64,000 nt of DNA from Streptomyces sp. HUAS CB01 (GTDB lineage Bacteria > Actinomycetota > Actinomycetes > Streptomycetales > Streptomycetaceae), in the NCBI RefSeq assembly GCF_030406905.1, contig NZ_CP129137.1, positions 3,333,001-3,397,000 of the forward strand, in the 5' to 3' direction. Positions 17,226-27,243 of the stretch are shown piece by piece. Positions within the stretch are counted from its first letter, which is position 1, and each line of letters begins with the position of its first letter. The notes under the pieces were generated by a model, which worked only from the letters and a program-made list of their open reading frames with translations, was not told where the DNA came from and did no database searches. The position numbers and the translations under genes are program-made.

Positions 17226-18787
17226 CCGCCGACGCCGAAGACACCACCCAGGAAAAGGAGTTGCCCATGACCCCGGACGCGGGGAAGAGCACCGGGGCGG
17301 ACGCCGCCGCCGACCTCACCACGGACGTCGTGATCGCGGGCGGCGGCCCGGTCGGGCTGATGCTCGCCTGTGAGCTGGGCCTCGCCGGGGTGCGGGCGGT
17401 GGTGCTGGAGCGCACCGCGGGGCGGCCCACCGTCGCCCGGGCCTGGGGGCTGCACGCCCGTACCGTGGAGACCCTGGACCGCCGCGGGCTCCTCGACGGG
17501 CTGATGCACGAGAAGGCTCCCTGGCCGAAGATGCCGTTCGCCGGGCTGTGGCCGCTGCTGGAACTCGACAGGATCGACGCCGACCATCCGTATCTGCTCA
17601 ACGTGCCGCAGACGAAGGTCGAGGAGGTCCTGGAGGCCAGGGCGCGGGCGCTCGGTGTGACCGTCCTGCGGGAACACGACGTGGTCGGCCTGGCGCAGGA
17701 CACGGACGGGGTGATCGCCGAGGTCGCCGCTCCGGACGGCGAGCGCCGGGTGCGCGGCCGCTGGCTGGTGGGCTGCGACGGCGGGCGCAGCACGGTCCGC
17801 AAGCTCGCCGGCATCGCCTTCCCGGGCACGGACGCCACGGTGGGCGGGATGCTCTGCGACTGCTCCCTGCCGACGATGGCCCAGGAGCGGCGCGGCATCA
17901 CCCGCACCGAGGTCGGCACGGTCAACATCAACCCGCGGCCCAACGGTGTCGTACGGATCGTCACCAACGAGTTCGGGCGCCCCCACCCGGACCGCGACGC
18001 CCCGGTGACCTTCGAGGAGTTCCGCGGCGCGGTCCGCCGGATCCTCGGCCGCGACCTGGCGATCACCGACCCCACCTTCATGACGCGGTTCGGCGACACC
18101 ACGCGCCTGGCGGAGCGGTACCGCGCCGGACGGGTGCTGCTCGCCGGTGACGCGGCGCATGTGCACTTCCCTTACGGCGGGCTGGGGTTGAACCTCGGTC
18201 TGCAGGACGCCGCGAACCTCGGCTGGAAACTCGCCGCGCTGGTGCACGGCTGGGCCCCGGAGGGGCTGCTCGACAGCTACGAGACGGAGCGGCGGCCGGC
18301 CGCCGAGGCCGTCCTGGACTACAGCAGGACCCAGCTCGCCCTGCTGAACCCGGACCGCAATGTCACCGCGCTGCGCACGCTGTTCTCCAGGCTGCTGGAG
18401 TTCCCGGAGGTCAACCGCCATCTCGCGGAGCTGGCCACCGGGGCGGCCACGCGCCTGGAGCCGACCGGGGACCACTCCCTGACCGGGACGTTCGCCAGGG
18501 ATCTGACGCTGAAGACCGCGGACGGCGACACGAGCCTGGTCCGTCTGCTGCACTCGGGCCATGGACTGCTGCTCGACTTCTCCGGCAAGGCGCAGGGCGT
18601 CGCCGAGGCCTGGTCGCCCCGAGTGCGAGCGGTGCGGGCCGACGGCGTCGCGGCCCCGCCGGCCGACGCGCTGCTGATCCGGCCCGACGGCTACGTCGCC
18701 TGGGCCGCGGGTCCCGGGGACACGGAGCCCGAGGGGCTGCGTGAGGCGCTGACCACCTGGTTCGGGTCTGTCCGACGCCACACATGA
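17222..18787 (+). CDS. FAD-dependent aromatic polyketide monooxygenase
   Basis: A 521-residue class A flavoprotein hydroxylase: GGGPVGLMLACELGLAG nucleotide loop (~40-56), DG motif in WLVGCDGGRSTVRKLAG and GD motif in VLLAGDAAHVHFPYGGLGLN, plus the thioredoxin-like C-terminal domain of PgaE/RdmE-type enzymes. It uses NAD(P)H and O2 to hydroxylate polycyclic aromatic intermediates. Translationally coupled to the upstream O-methyltransferase, so hydroxylation and methylation of the same ring are plausible. One of four such enzymes in the window. The operon ends at a 16-bp perfect hairpin. Confidence 0.9.
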   Translation: MTADAEDTTQEKELPMTPDAGKSTGADAAADLTTDVVIAGGGPVGLMLACELGLAGVRAVVLERTAGRPTVARAWGLHARTVETLDRRGLLDGLMHEKAPWPKMPFAGLWPLLELDRIDADHPYLLNVPQTKVEEVLEARARALGVTVLREHDVVGLAQDTDGVIAEVAAPDGERRVRGRWLVGCDGGRSTVRKLAGIAFPGTDATVGGMLCDCSLPTMAQERRGITRTEVGTVNINPRPNGVVRIVTNEFGRPHPDRDAPVTFEEFRGAVRRILGRDLAITDPTFMTRFGDTTRLAERYRAGRVLLAGDAAHVHFPYGGLGLNLGLQDAANLGWKLAALVHGWAPEGLLDSYETERRPAAEAVLDYSRTQLALLNPDRNVTALRTLFSRLLEFPEVNRHLAELATGAATRLEPTGDHSLTGTFARDLTLKTADGDTSLVRLLHSGHGLLLDFSGKAQGVAEAWSPRVRAVRADGVAAPPADALLIRPDGYVAWAAGPGDTEPEGLREALTTWFGSVRRHT

Positions 18788-18791
18788 AGCC

Positions 18792-19857
<1,066 letters not shown>

Positions 19858-19875
19858 GGTGCTTCCCGTCCCGAG

Positions 19876-19929
19876 TCGATGGTGTATCGACCCCACGGTC
19901 ACCGGCCCGTCTCGATCCGGGCTCGAAGC
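19876..19929 (-). promoter_or_regulatory. Two SARP-type heptamer pairs upstream of aldo/keto reductase
   Basis: TCGA-containing heptamers at 19876 and 19887 (4-bp spacer) and at 19912 and 19923 (4-bp spacer), each with an 11-bp period. They lie in the 214-bp divergent region between the aldo/keto reductase and the aromatase operon. Confidence 0.5.
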
Positions 19930-19986
19930 CTGCCGTCCGCCCTGCCGGGCCCGGCAGACGGGCGTCCAGCACGCCTGGAGCCGGTC

Positions 19987-20004
19987 TCGAGCGGGGCTTG
20001 GCAG
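19987..20004 (+). promoter_or_regulatory. SARP-type heptamer repeat upstream of aromatase operon
   Basis: TCGAGCG (19987) and TTGGCAG (19998), 11-bp period, ending 68 bp before the first aromatase/cyclase start. Confidence 0.6.
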
Positions 20005-20071
20005 ATTCGCCCTCCGAGCGCCGCATGTTCGTGCTTGCCGTCGCGGCGCCAACGCGTAGAGGAGCGAATCC

Positions 20072-21013
20072 GTGTCGAGCATCACCAAGGGCTCCGCCCA
20101 CTCCGTCACCGTCGAGGCTCCGGTCGAGGTCGTCTTCGACCTGGTCGCGGACGTGGAGCAGCACAGGCGGATCTTCAACTCGGTCATTCACACGGCGTAC
20201 GCGGAGCGCGGCGAGGACAGCGACCGGGTGGAGCGGTGGTCCTGGATCCAGCCGCTCGACTCGGTGCGCACCTGGCGTGCCCACCGGGAACTGGACCGCG
20301 CGGCCGGGCGGATCACCTTCGTGCACGAGAACCCCGCCGCCCCGCTGACCGCCGCCACCGGCGAGTGGTCCTTCAAGCCGCAGTCCGGGGGCGTCACCGT
20401 GGTGGAGCTGCGCCACGAGTACACCCTCGACGGCACGGCGGCCGGCGGCGAGGAGGCCGTCCAACTGCTCGACCGCGGTGCCACCGCCCAGCTTGAGCAG
20501 CTGAGGAGCTTCGTCGACGCCCGCGACGACATCGCCGAGCTGGAGGTCTCGTACGAGGCGCAGTTGGTCATCGACGAGCCGATCGAGGACGTCTACAACT
20601 ACTTCTACGAGGTGGACCGCTGGAACGAGCGCATTCCGCACTGCCTGAGCGCCTCCGCCAAGGAGGACGTCGAGCACCTCCAGGTCGTGGTGATGGACGT
20701 GCAGGTGCCCAGCGGCGCCCTCCACACGACCAAGCAGGCCCGGGTCTGCTTCCCCAACGAGAAGATCATCTGGCGGCAGCTGGAGGGCCTGCCGCCGCTC
20801 GACGACATGCTCTACGGCTACATGTACTTCGAGCAGACCCCTGAGGGCGTGCTGGTGCGCACCGGCCAGACCGAGCTGCTCAAGCGCAACGGCGTGGCCA
20901 AGCGCGGCTGGACCGTGGAGGAGGCCAAGGGCCATGTCGCCGAGGTGCGCGGCGGACGCAACCTCGATTCCCTCAAGAGCGCCCAGGAGTTCCTCCGGCG
21001 CCGGCGGGCCTGA
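20072..21013 (+). CDS. Didomain aromatase/cyclase (first)
   Basis: A 313-residue protein with two START/Bet v1-like (polyketide cyclase) domains, roughly 8-150 and 158-300. Each opens with the family pattern: HSVTVEAPVEVVFDLVADVEQ and then YEAQLVIDEPIEDVYNYFYEVD. This is the didomain ARO/CYC architecture of ActVII-like enzymes, which close and dehydrate the first ring of the nascent polyketone. First gene of a four-gene rightward operon, 20 bp before a second enzyme of the same type. Didomain enzymes typically go with C-9-reduced chains, consistent with the ActIII-type ketoreductase at 43 kb. Confidence 0.9.
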   Translation: MSSITKGSAHSVTVEAPVEVVFDLVADVEQHRRIFNSVIHTAYAERGEDSDRVERWSWIQPLDSVRTWRAHRELDRAAGRITFVHENPAAPLTAATGEWSFKPQSGGVTVVELRHEYTLDGTAAGGEEAVQLLDRGATAQLEQLRSFVDARDDIAELEVSYEAQLVIDEPIEDVYNYFYEVDRWNERIPHCLSASAKEDVEHLQVVVMDVQVPSGALHTTKQARVCFPNEKIIWRQLEGLPPLDDMLYGYMYFEQTPEGVLVRTGQTELLKRNGVAKRGWTVEEAKGHVAEVRGGRNLDSLKSAQEFLRRRRA

Positions 21014-21033
21014 GGCTGGAGGACACAGACGCC

Positions 21034-21987
21034 ATGGCTGAGTCAGTGGCACAGCGCGTCCGGCACTCCGTGACCGTGAAGGCGCCCGCCGAGGCCGTCT
21101 TCGCGCTGATCGCGGACGTGGAGCGGTGGCCCTACGTGTTTCCACCCACCGTGCACGCCGAGCGGCTCGAGCTCACCGGCTCCGACGAGCGGATCCGGCT
21201 GTGGGCCCTGGCCAACGGCGAGGTGAAGACCTGGACTTCGCGCCGCAACCTGGACCGCGACCGGCTGTCGGTCCGGTTCCGCCAGGAGATCACCCAGCCG
21301 CCGGTGGCGGCGATGGGCGGCGAGTGGGTGCTGGAGCCCAGGTCCGAGCAGGAGACCCTGGTCGTCCTGCACCACGACTACCGCGCCGTCGGCGACGACC
21401 CCGAGGGCCTGCGGTGGATCCGGCAGGCCGTCGACCGCAACAGCCGGGCCGAGCTGGACCGGCTGCGGGGCGCCGCCGAACTCGACGGCGGGATCGAGGA
21501 GCTGACGCTCTCCTTCGACGACTCCGTAAGGATCCGCGGCGCGATCGGCGACGTGTACGCCTTCCTCGCGGACGCGGCGCGGTGGCCGGAGCGCCTGCCG
21601 CATGTCGCCCGTCTGGAGCTGCGCGAGGATGTCGCGGGCATCCAGGAGATGGAGATGGACACCCGCACGGCAGACGGCACGACGCACACCACGCGTTCGG
21701 TGCGGGTCTGCTTCCCCGAGCACCGCATCGTCTACAAGCAGACCGTCGTTCCCGCGGCCATGGCCGGCCACACCGGCGAGTGGCTGCTGCGGGAGCAGCC
21801 GGACGGCACCGTCCTGGCCACCTCGCGGCACGTGGTGCTCGTCGACCGGGCGGGTGTCGCCAAGGTCCTCGGCGACCAGGCCACGGTCGACGAGGCGAAG
21901 ACGATCATCCGTACCGCGCTGGGCAAGAACAGCCGGACCACGCTGGAGCACGCACGTACGTACGCGGAGGAGCGCGCCCATGGCTGA
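21034..21987 (+). CDS. Didomain aromatase/cyclase (second)
   Basis: A 317-residue second didomain ARO/CYC-type protein: RHSVTVKAPAEAVFALIADVERWP in the N-terminal domain and DDSVRIRGAIGDVYAFLADAARWPERLPHV in the C-terminal domain. It is clearly related to the first but diverged throughout, so this is an old duplication, not a recent copy. It may close a later ring or act with the first enzyme. Its stop overlaps the next gene's ATG (shared ATGGCTGA), coupling it to the AMP ligase. Confidence 0.88.
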   Translation: MAESVAQRVRHSVTVKAPAEAVFALIADVERWPYVFPPTVHAERLELTGSDERIRLWALANGEVKTWTSRRNLDRDRLSVRFRQEITQPPVAAMGGEWVLEPRSEQETLVVLHHDYRAVGDDPEGLRWIRQAVDRNSRAELDRLRGAAELDGGIEELTLSFDDSVRIRGAIGDVYAFLADAARWPERLPHVARLELREDVAGIQEMEMDTRTADGTTHTTRSVRVCFPEHRIVYKQTVVPAAMAGHTGEWLLREQPDGTVLATSRHVVLVDRAGVAKVLGDQATVDEAKTIIRTALGKNSRTTLEHARTYAEERAHG

Positions 21988-24232
21988 GTCCGTCACCACC
22001 GTCGACGACCTGCTGTCGGCCGCCGCCCGCGCCCACCCGAGGAAGACGGCGATCCGCGCCGAATACGGCGACATCACCTACGCCGAGATCGACCGGGCCG
22101 CGACCATGTGCGCCGCGGCCCTGCGGGGTCTGCTGGGCGAGGAGCGCTGTGTGGTGGCGATCGCCTCGCCACTGCACCCCGACTTCATGGCGGGGTTCTA
22201 CGGGATCATCCGCAGCGGCAACATCGCCGCGCCGATCAATCCGATGCTGCCGCCGCACGTCCTGCACCACCTGCTGTCCGTCTCGGGCGCCCGGCTGGCC
22301 CTCGTGACCACCGAACTCTTCGCCCAGCTGCGCCGGGTGCGGGACCGGCTGCCCGAGCTGCGCGAGGCGGTCCTGGTGGGTCCGGGACCGGTCTCGGACG
22401 CCAACGACATCCGGACCATCGACGACCTGAGCGCGGCCTACGAGGTGCGCGGCAACGCGATGGCGGCACCACCCGCGATGTCGCCCGAGGACGTGGCGTG
22501 CGTGCAGTTCACCAGCGGAACGACCGGTCTGCCGCGCGGAGTTCTGCTCACCCACCGCAATCTGACCGTCAACGCCGCCCAGGTGGCCGAGGCGCACGGA
22601 CTGGGGCCGGACTCGGTGGTCCTGAACCACCTGCCCAAGTTCCATCTGATGCACATGAACGCGGTGGTCCACGCCGGTGCCGTCCATGTGCCGTGCACAG
22701 CGCCGGAGAACCGGGCGGCGATCGAGACGGCGAACGCCGCGGGCGCCAGCCACTTCTACACGATCCCGATGAAACTGAACCGGCTGGCCACGGACCCGGA
22801 GCTGCCGGAGCTGCGCCTGGACACGGTCAGGATGATCGCCTCGGGGGGCAGCGCGCTCTCGCCCCGGGTCGGAACCCGGCTCGCGGAGCACTTCGGGATT
22901 CCGGTGTTCCAGGGGTACGGGCTGGCCGAGACGTCCCCGCTGACCCACTCGGCGGGGCCCGGCGACCCTCGGCCGGGCTCGGTGGGTCCGGTCGTGCGGG
23001 ACACCGAGTGCCGGATCGTGGACATGAGGACGCGTCAGGTGCTCGGACCCGGCCGGCGCGGCGAGGTGCTCGTCCGTGGGCCGCAGGTGATGAAGGGCTA
23101 CCTCGACCCCGAGGAGCCGAGCCCGGTCGACGCCGACGGCTGGCTGGCCACGGGAGACATCGGGTACCTCGACGAGGACGGCTTCCTGTTCGTCGTCGAC
23201 CGCATCAAGGACCTGTTCAAGTGCGACAACTACATGGTGTCGCCCGCCGAGATCGAGGAACTCCTCGACGCCCACCCGCTGGTGAAGGAGTCGGCCGTCA
23301 TCGGCTATCCGGACGAGGTCAGCGGCGCGGTCGCCCATGCGGTGGTCGCACTGCGGGAGGTGCCGGACGGGGCCGACGCCCTCGCCCGCGCCCTCGCCGC
23401 TGTCGCCGAGGACACCGGCCGGGACGTCCCGCACTACCAGCAGGTGCGCCACATCGAACTGGTCGACGCCGTGCCGCGCTCGCCCAACGGCAAGGTGCCG
23501 CGGCGTGAGCTGCGCGCGGAGCTGATCACGCGCAAGGAGCTGACGGTGCGGCCGGCTGCCGGGGCGCCGGGCGGCGCCCGCCGGGGCACGGCGGTCCTGG
23601 ACGAGACACGGGACCTGAGCGGTCTGATCACCGTGGTCGCTCGGTTCGCCACCAAGGGGAACCCGAAGGACTTCGAGAAGTTCTTCCTGGAGCACGTGGA
23701 GTTCATGCGCACCCAGGAGGGCTTCGCCTCCCAGCACGCGCTCACCCTGGCCGACGACCCGTCGGTGTACCTCAACTTCGGCTGGTGGCACAACCAGCGG
23801 GCGTTCCAGGGCGTCGTACAGAGCGTGGAGTTCCGTGAGCACCAGGTGACGATGCGGTCGATGCTCGAGGACGCCGCGGTCGATCCGTGCAAGAACCTCT
23901 TCCGGGTCCGCCCGCCGGAGCCGGCGGGGGAGCGCGACGAGCCGCGGGCGCCGCTGATCGAGGTCACCACCTACCGGCTGACCGGATCGGCCGAGGAGCT
24001 CGAGTCCGCCTTCGTCGATCACGCGAGGACGATGCGGACACTGCCGGGGTTCGGCTACGCGGACCTGAACCGCTCACTGCAGAGCCCCGACCACTACACG
24101 GGCATCGGCTACTGGTGGGATCCCGCGGACCGCGACCGGGCACGCGAGGACGCCTCCTGGCACCGCCTGGAGGGCTTCGCCGACGTGCGCACGGAGCGGC
24201 TCACCCATGTCGCCCGGAACGCACCCGCATGA
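21980..24232 (+). CDS. AMP-dependent acyl ligase fused to SchA/CurD-like domain
   Basis: A 750-residue fusion. Residues ~1-520 form an ANL-family ligase: P-loop FTSGTTGLPRGVLLTHRN, YGLAETSPLTHS, TGDIGYLDEDGFLFVVDRIKD and the C-terminal lysine block SPNGKVPRREL. Residues ~544-750 are two ferredoxin-like repeats of the SchA/CurD type (ITVVARFATKGNPKDFEKFF; GFGYADLNRSLQSPDHYTGIGYWWDP). The tail is closely similar to the stand-alone protein at 42349-43011, sharing FGYADLN.SLQ and YTGIGYWWDP. The ligase probably activates a carboxylic acid as CoA or ACP ester, or an amide. The tail may position or oxidise the polyketide, since SchA/CurD proteins occur in spore-pigment and pentangular clusters. Substrate unknown. 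Confidence 0.85.
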   Translation: MAESVTTVDDLLSAAARAHPRKTAIRAEYGDITYAEIDRAATMCAAALRGLLGEERCVVAIASPLHPDFMAGFYGIIRSGNIAAPINPMLPPHVLHHLLSVSGARLALVTTELFAQLRRVRDRLPELREAVLVGPGPVSDANDIRTIDDLSAAYEVRGNAMAAPPAMSPEDVACVQFTSGTTGLPRGVLLTHRNLTVNAAQVAEAHGLGPDSVVLNHLPKFHLMHMNAVVHAGAVHVPCTAPENRAAIETANAAGASHFYTIPMKLNRLATDPELPELRLDTVRMIASGGSALSPRVGTRLAEHFGIPVFQGYGLAETSPLTHSAGPGDPRPGSVGPVVRDTECRIVDMRTRQVLGPGRRGEVLVRGPQVMKGYLDPEEPSPVDADGWLATGDIGYLDEDGFLFVVDRIKDLFKCDNYMVSPAEIEELLDAHPLVKESAVIGYPDEVSGAVAHAVVALREVPDGADALARALAAVAEDTGRDVPHYQQVRHIELVDAVPRSPNGKVPRRELRAELITRKELTVRPAAGAPGGARRGTAVLDETRDLSGLITVVARFATKGNPKDFEKFFLEHVEFMRTQEGFASQHALTLADDPSVYLNFGWWHNQRAFQGVVQSVEFREHQVTMRSMLEDAAVDPCKNLFRVRPPEPAGERDEPRAPLIEVTTYRLTGSAEELESAFVDHARTMRTLPGFGYADLNRSLQSPDHYTGIGYWWDPADRDRAREDASWHRLEGFADVRTERLTHVARNAPA

Positions 24233-24263
24233 ACCGGAACACACACACGAGAGGGCGGTACTG

Positions 24264-24677
24264 ATGACCACGGCTCACGAGGACCACGACACCACCGGCT
24301 CCGCGCAGGAGGCCGACTCCGACGAGGGAATGGTCGTCTTCTGGCATCTCAGGACCCCGGACACCGACGCCGCCCGCGCCTTCTACGGCGAGCTGTTCGG
24401 CTGGCAGTTCCACGAGATCAACTACCTGACCTTCGCGGTGCTGAACCGGGGTCGGATGATCGGCTGCATGGTCGCGGACAAGGACCGCTCAGAGGCGCCG
24501 GGCAGTGTGCTCTACGTCCAGGTGGCGGATCTGCCGGGCGCGTTGAAGCACGCGACCGCGCTGGGGGCCGCGGTGGTGACCGAACCGATGAACGTTCAGG
24601 GCACCCAGGCCTTCGCCGATCTGCGGGACCCCACGGGCACGGTCTTCGGCCTGTGGACGGAGAACTGGCAGGGCTGA
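24264..24677 (+). CDS. VOC-family (glyoxalase-like) protein
   Basis: A 137-residue protein with one VOC module pair: VVFWHLRTPDTDAARAFYGELFGWQF at the start and DLRDPTGTVFGLWTENWQG at the end. VOC proteins are metal-dependent dioxygenases, isomerases or resistance binding proteins. In aromatic polyketide clusters they can act as ring-opening/oxygenation helpers or product-binding proteins. Last gene of the aromatase operon, 31 bp after the ligase fusion, followed by a hairpin at 24695-24716. The specific role cannot be deduced. Confidence 0.78.
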   Translation: MTTAHEDHDTTGSAQEADSDEGMVVFWHLRTPDTDAARAFYGELFGWQFHEINYLTFAVLNRGRMIGCMVADKDRSEAPGSVLYVQVADLPGALKHATALGAAVVTEPMNVQGTQAFADLRDPTGTVFGLWTENWQG

Positions 24678-24694
24678 CGGCACCCGGGCCGCCC

Positions 24695-24716
24695 GGCCCG
24701 GACCCGCGTCCGGGCC
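24695..24716. terminator. Short GC hairpin after VOC gene
   Basis: An 8-bp perfect stem (24695-24702 / 24709-24716) with a 6-nt loop, 18 bp after the VOC stop codon. Confidence 0.55.
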
Positions 24717-24849
24717 CACGCCCCCGGAGGCCCGGACGCGGTATTGGTTCAGACCTCTTGTGCCGGTACCGGCCTCGTCGGACGCTTGTGACGAGGCCGG
24801 ACCTCGGCGAGACTCAACCACCACAGCTTGGCGAACGGGGACGAAAGAG

Positions 24850-25473
24850 ATGGACAAACGGGGGAATGCGGTCCGTGTTCTTATTGCCGAAGACATGCAC
24901 ATGCTGCGCAAGGCGCTGGTGTCGCTCCTCGAACTGGAGTCCGCCATAGAGGTGGTGGCCGAGCTGGGGGACGGGGCGCAGATCGTGCCCCGCGCCCAGG
25001 AGGTCCGCCCCGACGTGGCCATCCTGGACATCGACCTGCCCGGCATGGACGGACTGACCGCCGCGGCGGCGCTCAAGACCGCGGTCCCGGAGTGCCGCAC
25101 GCTGATCCTGACCAGTCTCGGGCGGCCGGAGAACCTGCGCCGGGCCCTGGCGGCCCATGTGTACGGCTTCCTGCTGAAGGACAGTGACCCGGAACAGCTC
25201 ATGAAGGCCATCCACGCGGTGGCCGAGGGCAAGCGGGTCATCGATCCGGAACTGGCGCTCGCCGCGCTCGACGCCCAGCCGCATCCGCTCACCGCGCGCG
25301 AGCTGCAGGTACTGCGGCTGACGGCCGAGGGCGAGGGAGCACGGCAGATCGCCAAACTGCTGACCCTGTCGAACGGCACGGTCCGCAACTACCTGTCGAC
25401 CATGGTGACCAAGCTGGGCGCCCGCAACCGCGTGGACGCGATCCGTATCGCCAGGGAGGCGGGCTGGCTCTGA
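24850..25473 (+). CDS. NarL/LuxR-family response regulator
   Basis: A 207-residue two-component response regulator. The receiver domain has the acidic pocket near residues 14-15 and phospho-acceptor Asp60 in VAILDIDLPGMDG, with a conserved Lys in FLLKDSDP. The C-terminal LuxR-type HTH (~145-200) starts LTARELQVLRLTAEGEGARQIAKLL. ATG 24850 (MDKRGNAVRVLIAED) follows GAAAGAG. No kinase gene is adjacent. The only histidine kinase in the window, a NarX-like enzyme at 52.2-53.4 kb, is the natural partner. It probably adds a signal-dependent layer above the SARP. Confidence 0.9.
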   Translation: MDKRGNAVRVLIAEDMHMLRKALVSLLELESAIEVVAELGDGAQIVPRAQEVRPDVAILDIDLPGMDGLTAAAALKTAVPECRTLILTSLGRPENLRRALAAHVYGFLLKDSDPEQLMKAIHAVAEGKRVIDPELALAALDAQPHPLTARELQVLRLTAEGEGARQIAKLLTLSNGTVRNYLSTMVTKLGARNRVDAIRIAREAGWL

Positions 25474-25499
25474 CCGCCCCCTGGCTCCGGCCATCCCCC

Positions 25500-26090
25500 G
25501 CGGGCAAGGCCGCGGACGAAATCCTTGCCGTGCTCGGGCGGCCGGCCGCCCTGCCGCGGCCGGGTCACGTCGCGGGGACCGGTCTGCGCATCACCCGGTC
25601 CGAGCCCGTCCGCCCCGTACTTCCAGCGGGAGGCCATCAGGGAGGCAGGCCATGCGCGGGGCGTCGAACCGGCGTCGAAGACGACCAGGATGCCTCGGTC
25701 CCCCGTCTCCCACTGGCCACCATGGGTCGGGGCGGTGACGACGCCGCGGACCTGGGCGGCGGTGACCTCGGCGGCATCGTCGTCGGGGCCGACGCGGACG
25801 GCGTCCAGCAGCCGGCACCACGACGTACTGCCCGTTTCCAGGGCGGCGACGAACGAGTACGGCCGGCCGGGAACGCAGTGGTCGCTGAAGCGTCCGTTGC
25901 GCCCGTGAACAGGGCAGAACAGGCGGTCCGGGCCGGTCGGGGCGTCCGGGCGAAGCAAGTTGCTCACGTCGACGGCGGGCCGGTCGCCGGCGGCTTGGGC
26001 CGTGGCGGAACCGTCAGTGCCCGCCGTGACCCGTCCACGTCGATGCGGCCGTGGTCCAAGGCGTCGTCCCCGTCGTTCGCCCGGGGGGCG
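25500..26090 (-). pseudogene. Degenerate IS transposase (DDE, IS701-like)
   Basis: The minus-strand frames contain blocks typical of a streptomycete DDE transposase: LRPDAPTGPDRLFCPVHGRNGR, PYSFVAALETGSTSWCRLLDAVRVGPDDDAAEVTAAQVR and a degraded ILVVFDAGSTPR (family DAGYD). An upstream piece (HGRIDVDGSRRAL) is in another frame, and the C-terminal GRPPEHGK tail follows directly, so the middle is deleted. This relic fills most of the 776-bp space between the response regulator and the sugar genes. No terminal inverted repeats were recognised. Confidence 0.7.
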
Positions 26091-26156
26091 GGCGCCGCGG
26101 CGTCTGGTGCGTGCGTGCCGGGCATCGCGGCACGGGCGGGGATTTCCTCACGGGCT

Positions 26157-26185
26157 CTCAACGGCCCTTGAGCGAGGCTCGACCG
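26157..26185 (+). promoter_or_regulatory. Triple SARP-type heptamer repeat upstream of sugar SDR
   Basis: Heptamers CTCAACG (26157), TTGAGCG (26168) and TCGACCG (26179) follow each other at exactly 11-bp intervals, ending 65 bp before the SDR start. Confidence 0.68.
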
Positions 26186-26249
26186 TCGCCCAGCACGCTG
26201 CGCAGGCAGGCGGACAGGACCGGTAGGGGCGGACGGGGAGGAGGCTGCG

Positions 26250-27236
26250 ATGGCCTTCGGCGACAGGGTGGTGGTCTTCGGCGGTACGGGGTTCGTGGGA
26301 CGCCATGTGTGCACGGCGCTTCGCGCCGCGGGCCACGAGGTGGTGACCGTGGCGAGGCGGCCGCCGCGGCCGACGCCGGCGTACCGGTTCGCCGCGCTGG
26401 ATCTGGGCACCGCCGCCGTACGCGAGACCGCCGCGTTCCTGGCCGCCGAACGGCCGCCGGCCGTGGTCAACTGCGTCGGCAGCATCTGGGCCCGGAACGA
26501 CGAGGCCATGTGGGCCGGCGCCGCCGAGCCCACCTTCCGGCTGCTCGACGCGCTGACGCTGCTGCCGCGGCGCCCCCGACTGGTCCACCTCGGCTCAGTG
26601 CTGGAGTACGGCACCCTGCCGCCGGGCAGCACGGCGGGCGCGACCACCCCGACCGGCCCGACGACCGCGTACGGCCGGGCCAAACTCGCCGCCACCCGCG
26701 CCGTACTGGAGCGCGCTCGGGCCGGGCAGCTCGATGCCCTCGTGCTGCGCATCGCCAATGTGGTCGGACCGGGGACACCGGCGGTGAGCCTGCTGGGCCG
26801 GGTCGCCGAGCGGCTGCTCGCCGCCGACGCGCACGCGAACGGCCCGGCGGTCGTCGAACTCGCGCCGCTGCGCGCGCATCGCGACTACGTCGACGTACTG
26901 GACGTGGCCGACGCGGTCACCGCGGCCGTGGCGGCCTCGGTGACCGCGGAGGTGCTGGACATCGGCCGTGGCGAGGCGATTTCCGTCCGCTCCCTGGTCG
27001 ATCTGCTCATCGAGGTGAGCGGGGTGCCCGCCCGGGTGGTGGAGCGCGAGGAGCCGGCCGGGGTGCCGTCCGGCGGCCGGGCGGAGGACTGGCTCCAGGT
27101 GGACGTCCGGCCGGCCGAGCGGCTCCTGGGCTGGCGGCCGCGCCGCACCCTCACGGACGCCGTGCGCGCCCTGTGGCAGGACCTCGCCACCACCACTCCG
27201 ACAACCACAGCGCATTCGAACCGCATTGGAGGCTGA
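26250..27236 (+). CDS. NAD-dependent epimerase/dehydratase, probable NDP-hexose 4-ketoreductase
   Basis: A 328-residue extended [21 protein letters not shown] dinucleotide loop at the N-terminus and a [13 protein letters not shown] catalytic Tyr-Lys block near residue 135. Related proteins in deoxysugar pathways reduce the 4-keto group of NDP-4-keto-6-deoxy sugars. GGGGAGGAGG precedes ATG 26250. It is followed 7 bp later by a sugar aminotransferase, so both act on the same nucleotide sugar. Epimerase or C-3/C-4 reductase specificity cannot be separated by sequence alone. Confidence 0.8.
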   Translation: MAFGDRVVVFGGTGFVGRHVCTALRAAGHEVVTVARRPPRPTPAYRFAALDLGTAAVRETAAFLAAERPPAVVNCVGSIWARNDEAMWAGAAEPTFRLLDALTLLPRRPRLVHLGSVLEYGTLPPGSTAGATTPTGPTTAYGRAKLAATRAVLERARAGQLDALVLRIANVVGPGTPAVSLLGRVAERLLAADAHANGPAVVELAPLRAHRDYVDVLDVADAVTAAVAASVTAEVLDIGRGEAISVRSLVDLLIEVSGVPARVVEREEPAGVPSGGRAEDWLQVDVRPAERLLGWRPRRTLTDAVRALWQDLATTTPTTTAHSNRIGG

Positions 27237-27243
27237 GGCCCGC

